A stretch of 64,000 bases of DNA from contig NC_010794.1 in the NCBI RefSeq assembly GCF_000019665.1, positions 930,001 to 994,000 on the forward strand. The letters run 5' to 3'. Of the stretch, positions 25,424 through 33,568 are shown in pieces. The stretch's first letter is position 1. Each line of letters begins with the position of its first letter. This stretch comes from Methylacidiphilum infernorum V4. Lineage in GTDB: Bacteria; Verrucomicrobiota; Verrucomicrobiia; Methylacidiphilales; Methylacidiphilaceae. Under the pieces are notes generated by a model. The model was not told the DNA's origin, did no database searches, and saw nothing but the letters and a program-made list of their open reading frames with translations. The position numbers and the translations under genes are program-made.

Positions 25424-25542
25424 AAAGATTCCTTTTTTTAAATTATTATACTATAAAAATTTTAAATAATAAATGTTTCTATTAGCTTGAAAGCAGTATC
25501 TATTCCACTCCATTTTTATCGATTTTTTATAAATTTTCATCA

Positions 25543-26898
25543 ATGAGAAAAGAAAAACCGCGATCAAAAAAACAATCTCAAGTTCTTTCTCATGAACTCG
25601 CTCAATACGAATGTCATAACATTACTCCTCTTTCTGCACAGACCTCCATTTTCTTGAGTAAAGCAAAGGGGACATATTTATGGGATGTTGATGGCAATAA
25701 ATATCTAGATTTAACAGCCGGGTTTGGAGTGGCCGCCTTGGGGCATAGGCCTTCCCGGGTGTATCGCTCCGTTTTAAAGCAACTCAAAGAACTTTGGCAT
25801 GTTTTAGGGGATGTCTATCCTTCAAGGGAGAAAGTTGATCTTTGCCGACTTCTTTCAGAGATTACTTTTGAGAACTGGGAAAATCAAAGAGGAAAAGTGA
25901 TCTTGGGTTGCACGGGAGCTGATGCTATAGAAGCAGCCTTAAAGACCGCTTTTTTTTATACTCGAAAGAAGAAATTTATCGCTTTTAGCGGGGCTTACCA
26001 TGGCCTTTCCCTGGGAGCTATCGGAGTGAGCGGGCTCTCTTATTTCCAAACGCCTTATGAAGGATTGTATAGCCAGTTGGCGACATTTATTCCCTATCCT
26101 CATTGTTTCCGTTGTCCTTGGAAAAATAAAGGTGGAGCTCAAGGCTGTTCCCGTTGCAAGGCTCTTTTTTTAGAGTTGTTAAACAATGCAATTGGAAAGG
26201 ATTGCGCGGCTATTCTCTTTGAACCCATTCAAGGCAGGGGAGGTATGATAGAACCTCCGGAGTGGTTTATTCCCCTTTTGAGAAAAGTAAGCCAAGAAAG
26301 AGGGGTTTTGCTCATAGCGGACGAGATCTTCACGGGGCTTTATCGAACAGCCAAAAGGTTTGGATGTGATTGGGCTCAAGTTGTTCCCGATATTGTCTGC
26401 TTGGGGAAGTCGATGGCGGGTGGATTCCCTATATCCGCCTGTATAGCAAAAGAAGAGGTCATGGATAGCTGGCCGGAGAATCGAGGAGAGGCTATCCATA
26501 CATCCACTTTTTTAGGTAATCCCATAGGCTGTTGTATGGCCCTCGAACAAATTAAAGAATTGGAGGAAACAAACGAGCAATTATGCATTGGGCAAAAAGG
26601 GGAATTTTTGTTATCCCTACTTCAGAAGTTGGCTGATCGATGGGGTTGCCTCAGGAACCCTCGCGGCAAAGGGTTGTTTTTGGGAATTGAAGTGGTAGAT
26701 GAATTAGGCCAACCTGCCCCTGCACTGGCTTCAAGAATAATGGCTTTGATGCTTGAAAAAGGAATTATTATTCTTACAGAAGGCCCAGAGAGAAATGTTT
26801 TATGTTTTACTCCCCCTTTAACCATTACTTTTAAACAGATAGCCTGGGTTGGTCAAACCCTGGAACAGGTAATGGAAAAAGCATTGAAGAAAAACTAA
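25543..26898 (+). CDS. Class III PLP-dependent aminotransferase
   Basis: Related to GABA and ornithine aminotransferases. It shows YLWDVDGNKYLDLTAGFGVAALGH at the N-terminus, FSGAYHGLSLGA, the PLP-Asp region LLIADEIFTGLYRTAKRF, and the Schiff-base lysine Lys289 in CLGKSMAGGFPIS. An insert near residues 188-205 has two CxxC pairs (CFRC, then CSRC after ten residues), which could hold a metal. At 451 residues it has normal length. The amino donor cannot be inferred. Its stop overlaps the convergent Dabb gene by 4 bases. Confidence 0.9.
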   Translation: MRKEKPRSKKQSQVLSHELAQYECHNITPLSAQTSIFLSKAKGTYLWDVDGNKYLDLTAGFGVAALGHRPSRVYRSVLKQLKELWHVLGDVYPSREKVDLCRLLSEITFENWENQRGKVILGCTGADAIEAALKTAFFYTRKKKFIAFSGAYHGLSLGAIGVSGLSYFQTPYEGLYSQLATFIPYPHCFRCPWKNKGGAQGCSRCKALFLELLNNAIGKDCAAILFEPIQGRGGMIEPPEWFIPLLRKVSQERGVLLIADEIFTGLYRTAKRFGCDWAQVVPDIVCLGKSMAGGFPISACIAKEEVMDSWPENRGEAIHTSTFLGNPIGCCMALEQIKELEETNEQLCIGQKGEFLLSLLQKLADRWGCLRNPRGKGLFLGIEVVDELGQPAPALASRIMALMLEKGIIILTEGPERNVLCFTPPLTITFKQIAWVGQTLEQVMEKALKKN

Positions 26899-27206
26899 TC
26901 GGTCTCTTTCTTGGGTTCCATTTCAAAATCATATTCTGTCTTGAGAGCAGAAAGAGAAGAGAGGACTTGCTTTTCAAATTGATAGTAGTAAGCGGTTTGT
27001 TTAACCAATTCCAATTTTTCTAAAGAATCGACATCAAATGAAAAAAAGAAAAAATAGGAGTTATTCGAATTGACGCTTTTCCCAACCCTTAAATTCATCA
27101 CTTCGGGTATCTTTAAAAGCCTGAGCCGAGTTTCAATCATAAGGTTATCGATTTGTTCGGGTGAAGCCGCTTTCGGAGAAGACAAAAGACAGATGTGATG
27201 GATCAT
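26895..27206 (-). CDS. Dabb (stress-responsive alpha/beta barrel) domain protein
   Basis: A 103-residue protein opening MIHHICLLSSPKAASPEQIDNL and containing IPEVMNLRVGKSVNS, YFFFFSFDVDSLEKLELVKQT and a distal YQFEKQVLSSL helix. This fits the small dimeric alpha/beta barrel family (Dabb). Some members are stress proteins or cyclases, but none of those functions can be assigned here. It ends within the aminotransferase stop and converges with it. Confidence 0.7.
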   Translation of the reverse strand: MIHHICLLSSPKAASPEQIDNLMIETRLRLLKIPEVMNLRVGKSVNSNNSYFFFFSFDVDSLEKLELVKQTAYYYQFEKQVLSSLSALKTEYDFEMEPKKETD

Positions 27207-27331
27207 AAAGGGTGCATTTTATTTATCTTGGTGTATATAATAAAGTCAAAAAACTCTCTTTTAAAAAGAGAAAAAAGTTGGCAAAGGCTTTTAAGTTCTT
27301 TATTTTCTTTAGAAGCAAAGGAAAGTTGTCT

Positions 27332-27886
27332 ATGATCGGAAATTTTCTCAGGAAAAGCGATTCCAATAAACCCCAGCAAACTAAAATTATCCCTCCTGAG
27401 CCTTTGGGAACTCCTCCTCCTCCTCCTCCTCCAACTCCATCGATGGAAAAAGCTCTTTTTGAAAAAGAAGAAGATAAACAAAAAGAGAAGCCTATTTTAA
27501 CTCAAAAAACAGCTTTATTGAACGAACAAAAAAAAGATTCTCAAGCTGAACAGCCAGCGGATAAACAGGGGAATATTCTGGCGTATGAAACCCGACTTTC
27601 CGGCCTGTTAGCGTTTCAAAAGCAATTAGTTCTAAACGGTGTTTTCGAAGGGGAAATCTATTCAAAAGAGGGTACGCTTATTATTGGACAAAAAGCCGTG
27701 GTTCGCGCCAAAGTCGAGGTAGACAATATTCTTATTTATGGGCAGTTTTCCGGTAATATTTGTGTTTCGAATTTGACTGAACTGAAAGTCGGTTCGGAAG
27801 TCGTAGGAGATGTTAAAACAAAAAAGCTAAGGGTGGAGGAGGGCGCTACCCTTGTAGGCAAATGTGAATGTATCGCTCGACCCTAA
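27332..27886 (+). CDS. Bactofilin
   Basis: A cytoskeletal protein that polymerises into filaments and often positions cell-wall or stalk machinery. The C-terminal half has the bactofilin beta-helix pattern: TRLSGLLAFQKQLVLNGVFEGEI, EGTLIIGQKAVVRAKVEVDN, ILIYGQFSGNICV, LKVGSEVVGDVKTKKLRVEEG. A disordered N-terminus contains a Pro7-8 run and Lys/Glu-rich stretches. ATG 27332 (MIGNFLRKS) is chosen because AAGGAAAG lies six bases upstream; the frame is open to 27212, but the extra part is just Lys/Phe-rich. Predicted length is 184 residues. Confidence 0.88.
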   Translation: MIGNFLRKSDSNKPQQTKIIPPEPLGTPPPPPPPTPSMEKALFEKEEDKQKEKPILTQKTALLNEQKKDSQAEQPADKQGNILAYETRLSGLLAFQKQLVLNGVFEGEIYSKEGTLIIGQKAVVRAKVEVDNILIYGQFSGNICVSNLTELKVGSEVVGDVKTKKLRVEEGATLVGKCECIARP

Positions 27887-27925
27887 TTATTGATTTAACA
27901 TTATTTCTCTACTCCCCGCTGTTCT

Positions 27926-28130
27926 TCAATAAGATCCCTTGGCCATTCGAGGGAGTTTTTCATTATCGCCTATTTCAAAGGATAAATCGTTGGCTTGGAT
28001 TGGAATGAGACTTTCCTGATCTGGGATAGAAGGGTGAACCAGCTCAATAACCCGTTTTTCTCTGTTAGCGGAAAAATTTTTGCAAGCAATAGCCAATCGC
28101 CATCCATGGGGATGGACAAGACTGTTTGTG
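27926..28130 (-). pseudogene. Truncated, frameshifted gene remnant left of the IS607 relic
   Basis: Two minus-strand frames look protein-like and seem to join by a frameshift: KLPQTVLSIPMDGDWLLLAK in one, then REKRVIELVHPSIPDQESLI and SFEIGDNEKLPRM in the other, ending at 27926. The upstream side meets the left end of the IS607 relic, so this may be the 3' end of a gene cut by the insertion. No family is recognised, and the evidence is only composition. Confidence 0.3.
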
Positions 28131-28592
28131 GAAGCTTGGCCCTGGCATTGCAAAACAGGCGCATTGATGTATTATTGCCTGATTGAAAGCACCGTGAGCA
28201 CAGCCAATGCGGCTGAGCCGCTTATCGGGCAAGAGCAGGCTATAGCGTTGGGAGTGCCGAAAACCGGCCGTTGCTGATCGCCGGTAACCAAGCAGCCTTC
28301 CTGAGCCCGTTCCGTGGTCGTGAAAACGACTCTCTCCCTCTCAAGGATTGGCGGTGTCTGAGCCCGGCATGGGGGGATACAGCAGGACCTTGATCCGGCT
28401 GCGGCGAAGATTTTCAAACGGCTGGCAACCCCAACTGCTCTATCCGTGGCAAGTACGGCCAGTAGCGGCGGCACTGCGGCAGGGAGAGTCTCTGCCCTAG
28501 CCGGGAAAGTCACACCTGCCTGGGATGATTGTATCAAGCAATCGGGACAGCAAAGAAAAAGCACCTACCTAATGCCACTGTTCTGATGGCGG
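28130..28592 (+). mobile_element. Decayed IS607-type relic (internally deleted)
   Basis: The left part (to about 28215) matches the left end and first codons of tnpA at 4660-4720: TTGCAAA, then GTATTATT, then GAAAGCACC(G/A)TGAGCAC. The right part (about 28270-28592) matches the tnpB 3' region from the zinc ribbon onward, including AAACGGCTGGCAACC and CGGGAAAGT. The middle, with most of tnpA and tnpB, is gone, and the remainder has stops and shifts. Shared end sequences mean it could once have moved with help from an intact TnpA, like a MITE. It shows no coding capacity. Confidence 0.75.
28478..28543 (+). ncRNA. Orphan copy of the tnpB 3' hairpins (candidate omega-RNA relic)
   Basis: GGCAGGGA/TCTCTGCC (28478-28485 with 28489-28496) and GATTGT/GCAATC (28527-28532 with 28538-28543) occupy the same places as the hairpins at 6417-6483. 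In the second stem a C-G pair has become G-C and another has become U-G, so pairing survives sequence change. This suggests selection on RNA (or DNA) structure, at least before decay. Transcription is not shown. Confidence 0.4.
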
Positions 28593-29006
28593 AAAGATAG
28601 GTTTCAGATCGGGATCAAACGAGGCGGATGGGAGCTACCGTGGAGCACCTCCTGGGGTAAATGAAGGAATGTCCGCAAAAGAATGTCCGCTGTCAACCTC
28701 TCAAATTTACGACGGTTAACCGGAAGGAGAAGGAGATGGGATTGACCGCACCCTGGTGCCTTCTTGGTGTAAGAGCTGGCAGAAAAGAGAATGCTCCATT
28801 AGCCTATAGCCGTTTTAAGCAGGTGCTTAGCAAGAGACTGGATGAACAACCCCACCTGTTATAAAGCGAAACGAAGGTTGCGGAAGTGAATTGCAGGGGC
28901 TCAAGGCCAAAACCAAGCTTGTGGTGTCGCAAGAAATAGGAAGGAAGAGAGTCTTTTAGGCCTTTTATAAAAAAACAGAAGAATCCGCAACGGTTTTAGA
29001 TTTCAA
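28593..29006. other. Unassigned stretch after the IS607 relic
   Basis: No recognised gene. It has a direct repeat AATGTCCGC (two copies five bases apart near 28665-28690). A possible short frame starts at ATG 28735 after GGAGAAGGAG and encodes about 42 residues (MGLTAPWCLLGVRAGRKENA...). Composition is closer to the relic than to the surrounding DNA, so it may be further mobile-element debris. Confidence 0.35.
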
Positions 29007-29924
29007 TTAGAAGGATTCAGAACTAACGAGTTTTTTGTTCAGAGCGGTCTCAAGAAGCTTTAGTGGCGATTTCTCCGGGTGCTTCAAGGCATTTACTTTA
29101 AGGTGAAAAGTTTGTTCCAGGAGGAATTGTCCTTTATCCACAGCATGAAGGACCTGGTCTGTGAAAACAATCCATGTACTTCCTGCCGGGAAATCAAAAG
29201 CAACCTGAGGAGAATTCTTCTGGTATTCCAGGTCAAGCTTGCCTTTATCGTGCAACTCAAGCATGTAATGATCGTATAGGCTTCTGTAGCCTTTTGTAAT
29301 TCCAAAAAGATAGAGCAAAAAACGCTTTCCCGGTGCAGGAGGAGACAACTGGGGAAGGAGATGGTTGAGATAGTTTTGGAAAGGTTCCCCTATTCTCCAG
29401 CTTCTTGGTTTACCTTGGGGGTTTATGTTAGAAAAAACCCTTAAAATTCTTTCTCCACCCGTAGGGCTTGAAGGGAAAGCATCGACATGGAGTCTTGTAT
29501 CATCTTTTCGAGCTGATGTCGCACGACCTGATATTTCCACGGGCCGGAAGCTCGTTCGGGCTATCTTTAAAGAAGAACCGTAAAAAGGAAAGAGCAGATG
29601 GAGAAAAGCAGCCGTTTTCTCGGCGTAACGTTTCAACAGGCCGCTGAGCAACCTGAGATCTTCAGACTTTCCTTCTACACCTTTAAGGGTGGCGCTCCTT
29701 GGATCATAGCTGATGTTCTTTGCTCCACTTACCCAGGTGGGATCAAGAAACTTCAATTCCTCAGTAAGCAGGGGAAAATTCAGTTTTGGGAAAAAGAGAA
29801 CGGAACCGCTTTCGAGCCCTTCAATCGCTTTATCCTGGATTTCCTGGGTAAACTCAGCCTCCCAACTTTCTGCGTCAAATTGAATGATAGGTTGCTCGTT
29901 GGTTTTAGTATCCATAGGAAACAA
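29007..29924 (-). CDS. kdoO: Kdo hydroxylase (Fe/2-oxoglutarate-type, KdoO-like)
   Basis: Would hydroxylate the outer Kdo sugar of lipopolysaccharide at C3, giving Ko. The family-specific core is ARKDDTRLHVDAFPSSPTGGERILRVFSNINPQGKPRSWRIGEPF, with iron ligands His146 and Asp148 and a distal His in VFTDQVLHAVDKGQ near the C-terminus. At 305 residues it has the usual size. MFPMDTKTNE may start at the first or second Met. It sits 12 bases after the 67-residue gene and may be read with the rpmB group. Ko in the inner core is thought to resist acid cleavage better than Kdo, which would fit an acidophile (inference). Confidence 0.82.
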   Translation of the reverse strand: MFPMDTKTNEQPIIQFDAESWEAEFTQEIQDKAIEGLESGSVLFFPKLNFPLLTEELKFLDPTWVSGAKNISYDPRSATLKGVEGKSEDLRLLSGLLKRYAEKTAAFLHLLFPFYGSSLKIARTSFRPVEISGRATSARKDDTRLHVDAFPSSPTGGERILRVFSNINPQGKPRSWRIGEPFQNYLNHLLPQLSPPAPGKRFLLYLFGITKGYRSLYDHYMLELHDKGKLDLEYQKNSPQVAFDFPAGSTWIVFTDQVLHAVDKGQFLLEQTFHLKVNALKHPEKSPLKLLETALNKKLVSSESF

Positions 29925-29936
29925 GAGATAAAATCT

Positions 29937-30140
29937 TTACCTTTTTTTCTTTAGAATGGGAAGGCCCGTACGTTCGCTTTCGGTAACCACGTAACCATTG
30001 GGTAAAGCATCAAGAGCCCCATCTCCAATTTGAGTAGAAAAATAGTATAATGTTACCTTATGCCCATTTCTCAGGACCTGTTCCCTGGAATGGAGATAAT
30101 AGGTTTTACCCGACTTTTTACTGACAACTTGATAGGCCAT
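29937..30140 (-). CDS. Small conserved protein of unknown function
   Basis: A basic 67-residue protein (KKSGKTYYLHSREQVLRNGHKVTLYYFS, then GALDALPNGYVVTESERTGLPILKKK). The pattern looks like a widespread small family seen in several phyla without assigned function. It sits between the Kdo hydroxylase and rpmB on the same strand and could be co-transcribed with the ribosomal protein genes. Confidence 0.65.
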   Translation of the reverse strand: MAYQVVSKKSGKTYYLHSREQVLRNGHKVTLYYFSTQIGDGALDALPNGYVVTESERTGLPILKKKR

Positions 30141-30168
30141 AAATGCACCTTCTCTTTAAATGGTTGGG

Positions 30169-30432
30169 TTAAATCAGACCTTTTTCTTTTAGAATAGTAT
30201 AAGTCCCTTTTTTCATCAAGGTTTTTAAAGCCCTTGCAGAAATCCTTAAACTGACCTTTTTAGCTAATTCGGGAACATACACTTTTTTGTTTCTCAAGTT
30301 AGGCAGAAAGAGCCGAGGAGTGTTTCCCGTTGTATGTAAGCCGATGCCCCCCTTTTTCTTGGCCTTACCTTTTCTAATTATTTTTCTGCCTCGAGTAGGA
30401 CGCTTATCGAGAATGGGACAGATTCTAGGCAT
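30169..30432 (-). CDS. rpmB: 50S ribosomal protein bL28
   Basis: A structural protein of the large ribosomal subunit. It has PRICPILDKRPTRGRKIIRKGKAKKKGGIGLHTTGNTPRLFLPNLRNKKVYVPE, then VSLRISARALKTLMKKGTY, both typical of bL28. The usual first Cys-containing motif is reduced to one Cys, so it is probably a zinc-free form. Its 87 residues are slightly long, with a C-terminal extension. rpsR is 10 bases upstream on the same strand. Confidence 0.92.
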   Translation of the reverse strand: MPRICPILDKRPTRGRKIIRKGKAKKKGGIGLHTTGNTPRLFLPNLRNKKVYVPELAKKVSLRISARALKTLMKKGTYTILKEKGLI

Positions 30433-30442
30433 AAGCCCTCCT

Positions 30443-30694
30443 TTATTTCATCAGTAAAACATTTCTTGCTTTTTTAATTTCTTTACTCAAAAGCCGGTGG
30501 AGTTTTGCAGGCAGCCCCGTTATCCTTCTCGGAAGAATTCTTCCATTTTCCGTAACGTATCTTTTTAAAAGTTCAACATTCCGAAAATCGATGGCTTCTG
30601 CATCTATATCCACTCTTTTCTTAACGGTTTTTGGAGGAGACAAAAATCTTTTTTTCCTTTTTTTTTCCTTAAGATTACTCTTATTTCTTCCCAT
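30443..30694 (-). CDS. rpsR: 30S ribosomal protein bS18
   Basis: A structural protein of the small subunit. The conserved part is [47 protein letters not shown], preceded by a Lys/Arg-rich tail. At 83 residues it has normal length. It lies in a run DksA-like, rpsR, rpmB, not with rpsF-ssb-rplI as in many bacteria. Confidence 0.93.
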   Translation of the reverse strand: MGRNKSNLKEKKRKKRFLSPPKTVKKRVDIDAEAIDFRNVELLKRYVTENGRILPRRITGLPAKLHRLLSKEIKKARNVLLMK

Positions 30695-30717
30695 ATACTA
30701 ACCTTTTGTCGTTGAGT

Positions 30718-31467
30718 TTATTCGCTTTTTTCTTTTTTTTCCTCTTCCTCTTCTCCATGTTCTTCTTCGAGGAGTTCCTCGCTGTCTGCGAATTGAGGAA
30801 TTGACTCCCATCTTTTCCGTAGCTGATACATCTTTTCTTTCTCCAACTGCCTTTGGCAATCTACGGTGAAACGGGCATAGGGAATAGCTTGAAGACGGAT
30901 AATCGGGATAGGTTTACCACACATTTGACAAATGCCATAGGTATTATCCTCGATTCTTTTTAGGCTGTCGTCGATTTCTATCAGGGAGTCGTTTTCCTGG
31001 GAAAGCAAGCTAAGAGCAAAGTCTCGATCATAAACATCGGTTCCCGCATCGGCCTGATGAACACCGAAGCCGGTAGATTCACCCCCTTCGGGCCGAGATT
31101 TTAATACGTCGGAAGAAACTCCTTCCATCTGTTCTATGATCTGCTCACGTAGGTCTAACAGTCTTTCTTTTTGAACCCTTAAAAACTCTTTTCTCTCTTC
31201 TTCGGGAAGATCCATAATTGTAAGGTTAGGATTAGACATGTCAATCTTTTCGCTAACCTTATTGTTAGCCTTATCCTTCTCTATGGGCTCGCTTGAATGA
31301 GTCATGGGAGCTGAATTTAAAACAGGTTCCTTTTTTTCCTCTGTTTTTTTCCCTTCAACCGGTCCTTTTGTTTTTTTCTTTTTAATGCTCATCTTCTTTT
31401 TTTGGTTATTCCACGATAGACGCAGATTTTTTAGATTAAAGATTATTTTCTTTTTTTTCTTAGGCAA
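30718..31467 (-). CDS. TraR/DksA-family zinc-finger protein with a missing cysteine
   Basis: DksA-like proteins bind the RNA polymerase secondary channel and help control rRNA and stress transcription. Here a Lys-rich disordered N-terminus (1-75) precedes a coiled-coil region (about 85-175) and the finger YGICQMCGKPIPIIRLQAIPYARFTVDCQRQLEKEKM. Cys180, Cys183 and Cys204 are present, but the third ligand position is Thr201 instead of Cys. The C-terminus is Glu-rich. The missing ligand suggests weaker or no zinc binding. It leads the rpsR-rpmB group, consistent with a link to ribosome synthesis. Confidence 0.82.
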   Translation of the reverse strand: MPKKKKKIIFNLKNLRLSWNNQKKKMSIKKKKTKGPVEGKKTEEKKEPVLNSAPMTHSSEPIEKDKANNKVSEKIDMSNPNLTIMDLPEEERKEFLRVQKERLLDLREQIIEQMEGVSSDVLKSRPEGGESTGFGVHQADAGTDVYDRDFALSLLSQENDSLIEIDDSLKRIEDNTYGICQMCGKPIPIIRLQAIPYARFTVDCQRQLEKEKMYQLRKRWESIPQFADSEELLEEEHGEEEEEKKEKSE

Positions 31468-31497
31468 CTGATAAAAATTTGGATGTGATTAATTTTT

Positions 31498-33153
31498 TTA
31501 AAAATTTTGTCGGGCTTCTTTCATGTAATATTCGATTAAACCTTTTGTTGAACAGTCATGCTCGAAAAGCAAGGATCCCTGAGAAAGCTCTTTTTCTACC
31601 TTGACAGCCAGCTGCTTGCCCAGCTCAACTCCCCATTGATCAAACGAATTGATATTCCACAGTAACCCTTGGACAAAGATGCTGTGTTCGTAAAAAGCGA
31701 TCAATGAACCCAGGGTCCTGGGGGTAATTTTTTTAATGAGAAAGGAGTTGGATGGTCTATTGCCTGGAAATGTTTTGTGGGGTAAGAGCCTTGCGATCGT
31801 TTCGGGAGTCAAATTTTCTTTTTGCATTTCTTCCATTGCTTCTTGCTCTGTTTTCCCTTTCATCAAGGCTTCTGTTTGAGCAAAAAAGTTGGCAAGAAGG
31901 ATAAGATGATGATTTCCTATAGGGTTGTGCGTCTCAATGGGGGCGATAAAATCGGCGGGAACAAGGTGCGTGCCCTGGTGGAGAAGCTGGAAAAAGGAAT
32001 GTTGTCCATTTGTTCCGGGATTTCCCCATAAAATGGGACCGGTTTGGTAATTTACTGCTTTGCCTTCTTTATTTATCCTTTTCCCATTGCTTTCCATGTA
32101 GAGTTGTTGCAGGTAGTTGGGTAAAAGTTCCAGGTATTGATCGTAGGGAAAGATCCCGTAGGTTTCTGCTCCGAAATAGTTTCCGTACCAGAATCCCAGC
32201 AAAGCCATGATCACGGGGATATTTTTTTCATAAGGGGTGTTCCGGAAATGGGAATCGGCAAGATAGGCTCCGTATAAAAGCTCTTCAAAATTATCCATTC
32301 CAATGTAAAGAACGATAGACAGGCCAATTGCCGACCAAAGGGAAAATCTGCCCCCAACCCAATCCCAAAATTCGAACATGTTCTTCGGATCGATGCCGAA
32401 ATCCTTAACCGCTTTTTCATTTGTGGAAACAGCAACGAAATGTTTTTCGACGGCTTTGGTCTCTCCGCCAAAATAGTCAACCAATTTTTTTCTAGCGGTT
32501 TGGGCATTCGTCAGGGTTTCTTTGGTTGTAAATGTTTTGGAGGAAACGATAAATAGAGTCGAGTCTAGTTCTACCGCTTTTAATACTTCTTCTATGTCGG
32601 TGCCGTCAATATTCGAAACAAAATGCACTTTGATTTCTTTATTGCCGTAGGGTGTAAGGGCTCGGGTGACCATTCGCGGCCCAAGATCTGAACCTCCTAT
32701 CCCGATGTTTACGATGTGCTTTATGGGTTTACCGCTGTGTCCTCTCCACCTTTGGGATCTTATGTCCTCCGAAAAGGCTTTCATTTTTTCAAGAACTTTT
32801 TTGACATCCTCCATCACGTTGTGGCCATCTACATAAATTGGCTGCTCTGGTCTGTTCCTTAAGGCTATGTGAAGCACGGGCCTGTTTTCGGTGAAATTGA
32901 TTCTCTGCCCCATGAACATCTTTTCAATGTTTTCGGAAAGATTGACTTCCGTGGTTAGTTGCAAGAGCAACGAAATTGTTTCTTCGGTGATTCTGTTTTT
33001 CGAATAGTCAAAGAGAAACTCATTCCAACAAATTGAAAATTTTTCAAACCTATGGGGATCGGACTGAAAAAGAGTTCGTAAATGAACCGGGGAAAGGCTC
33101 TTGTAGTGTTCTTCCAAGGCGTTCGCTAAACGGGGACTTAAGGGGATATTCAT
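31498..33153 (-). CDS. pgi: Glucose-6-phosphate isomerase
   Basis: Interconverts glucose-6-phosphate and fructose-6-phosphate. Motifs are GHSGKPIKHIVNIGIGGSDLGPRMV, SKTFTTKETLTNA, the first PGI signature region, then GTHLVPADFIAPIETHNPIGNHH and FDQWGVELGKQLAVKVEKEL (second signature). At 551 residues it is normal. In this genome it would feed glucose-6-phosphate towards glycogen and trehalose genes nearby. It stops 30 bases before the DksA-like gene. Confidence 0.96.
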   Translation of the reverse strand: MNIPLSPRLANALEEHYKSLSPVHLRTLFQSDPHRFEKFSICWNEFLFDYSKNRITEETISLLLQLTTEVNLSENIEKMFMGQRINFTENRPVLHIALRNRPEQPIYVDGHNVMEDVKKVLEKMKAFSEDIRSQRWRGHSGKPIKHIVNIGIGGSDLGPRMVTRALTPYGNKEIKVHFVSNIDGTDIEEVLKAVELDSTLFIVSSKTFTTKETLTNAQTARKKLVDYFGGETKAVEKHFVAVSTNEKAVKDFGIDPKNMFEFWDWVGGRFSLWSAIGLSIVLYIGMDNFEELLYGAYLADSHFRNTPYEKNIPVIMALLGFWYGNYFGAETYGIFPYDQYLELLPNYLQQLYMESNGKRINKEGKAVNYQTGPILWGNPGTNGQHSFFQLLHQGTHLVPADFIAPIETHNPIGNHHLILLANFFAQTEALMKGKTEQEAMEEMQKENLTPETIARLLPHKTFPGNRPSNSFLIKKITPRTLGSLIAFYEHSIFVQGLLWNINSFDQWGVELGKQLAVKVEKELSQGSLLFEHDCSTKGLIEYYMKEARQNF

Positions 33154-33568
33154 AACAAATCCTTTTTTTTAAAGTTTCCTTTTTTAAAGCTAACAAGCTT
33201 TTTGTTTTTATTCGAAGAGAAGGCATGAGCCAGGTTGTTGATTGTTAGTTCCCATTCCCTTAAAACCCTTGGTAATGCTATCCTGGCCGACATGGTCTCT
33301 TTTGTTATTTAAAACTCCCCCTCAAGCGAGAAGTTTCTCATGGAAGGAGGACAAGAACGATCCGTCCGTGGATAAAGCCACCTGTTAAATTTTTTTTTTA
33401 AGACCTTGGGTGCAAAAGGAAAAAAAGCAACTCGATCAACCTTTAATACCTTTAGAATAATATCTTAAGTCCCCTTCATGAATCTCCGTTGTTTTTCCTC
33501 TTTTTAAAATGGAAGATAAACTATAATGTTTCTCTTTAAAATCATAGTTGAAAGGAAGAAAATCAACA
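33154..33568. other. Intergenic stretch between pgi and treY
   Basis: Divergent-promoter region of about 400 bases. A less AT-rich block (about 33308-33385) ends at an eight-T run (33391-33398) and could be a small RNA on the plus strand, but no known family was recognised. The ribosome binding site AAAGGAAG of treY is at its right end. Confidence 0.35.
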
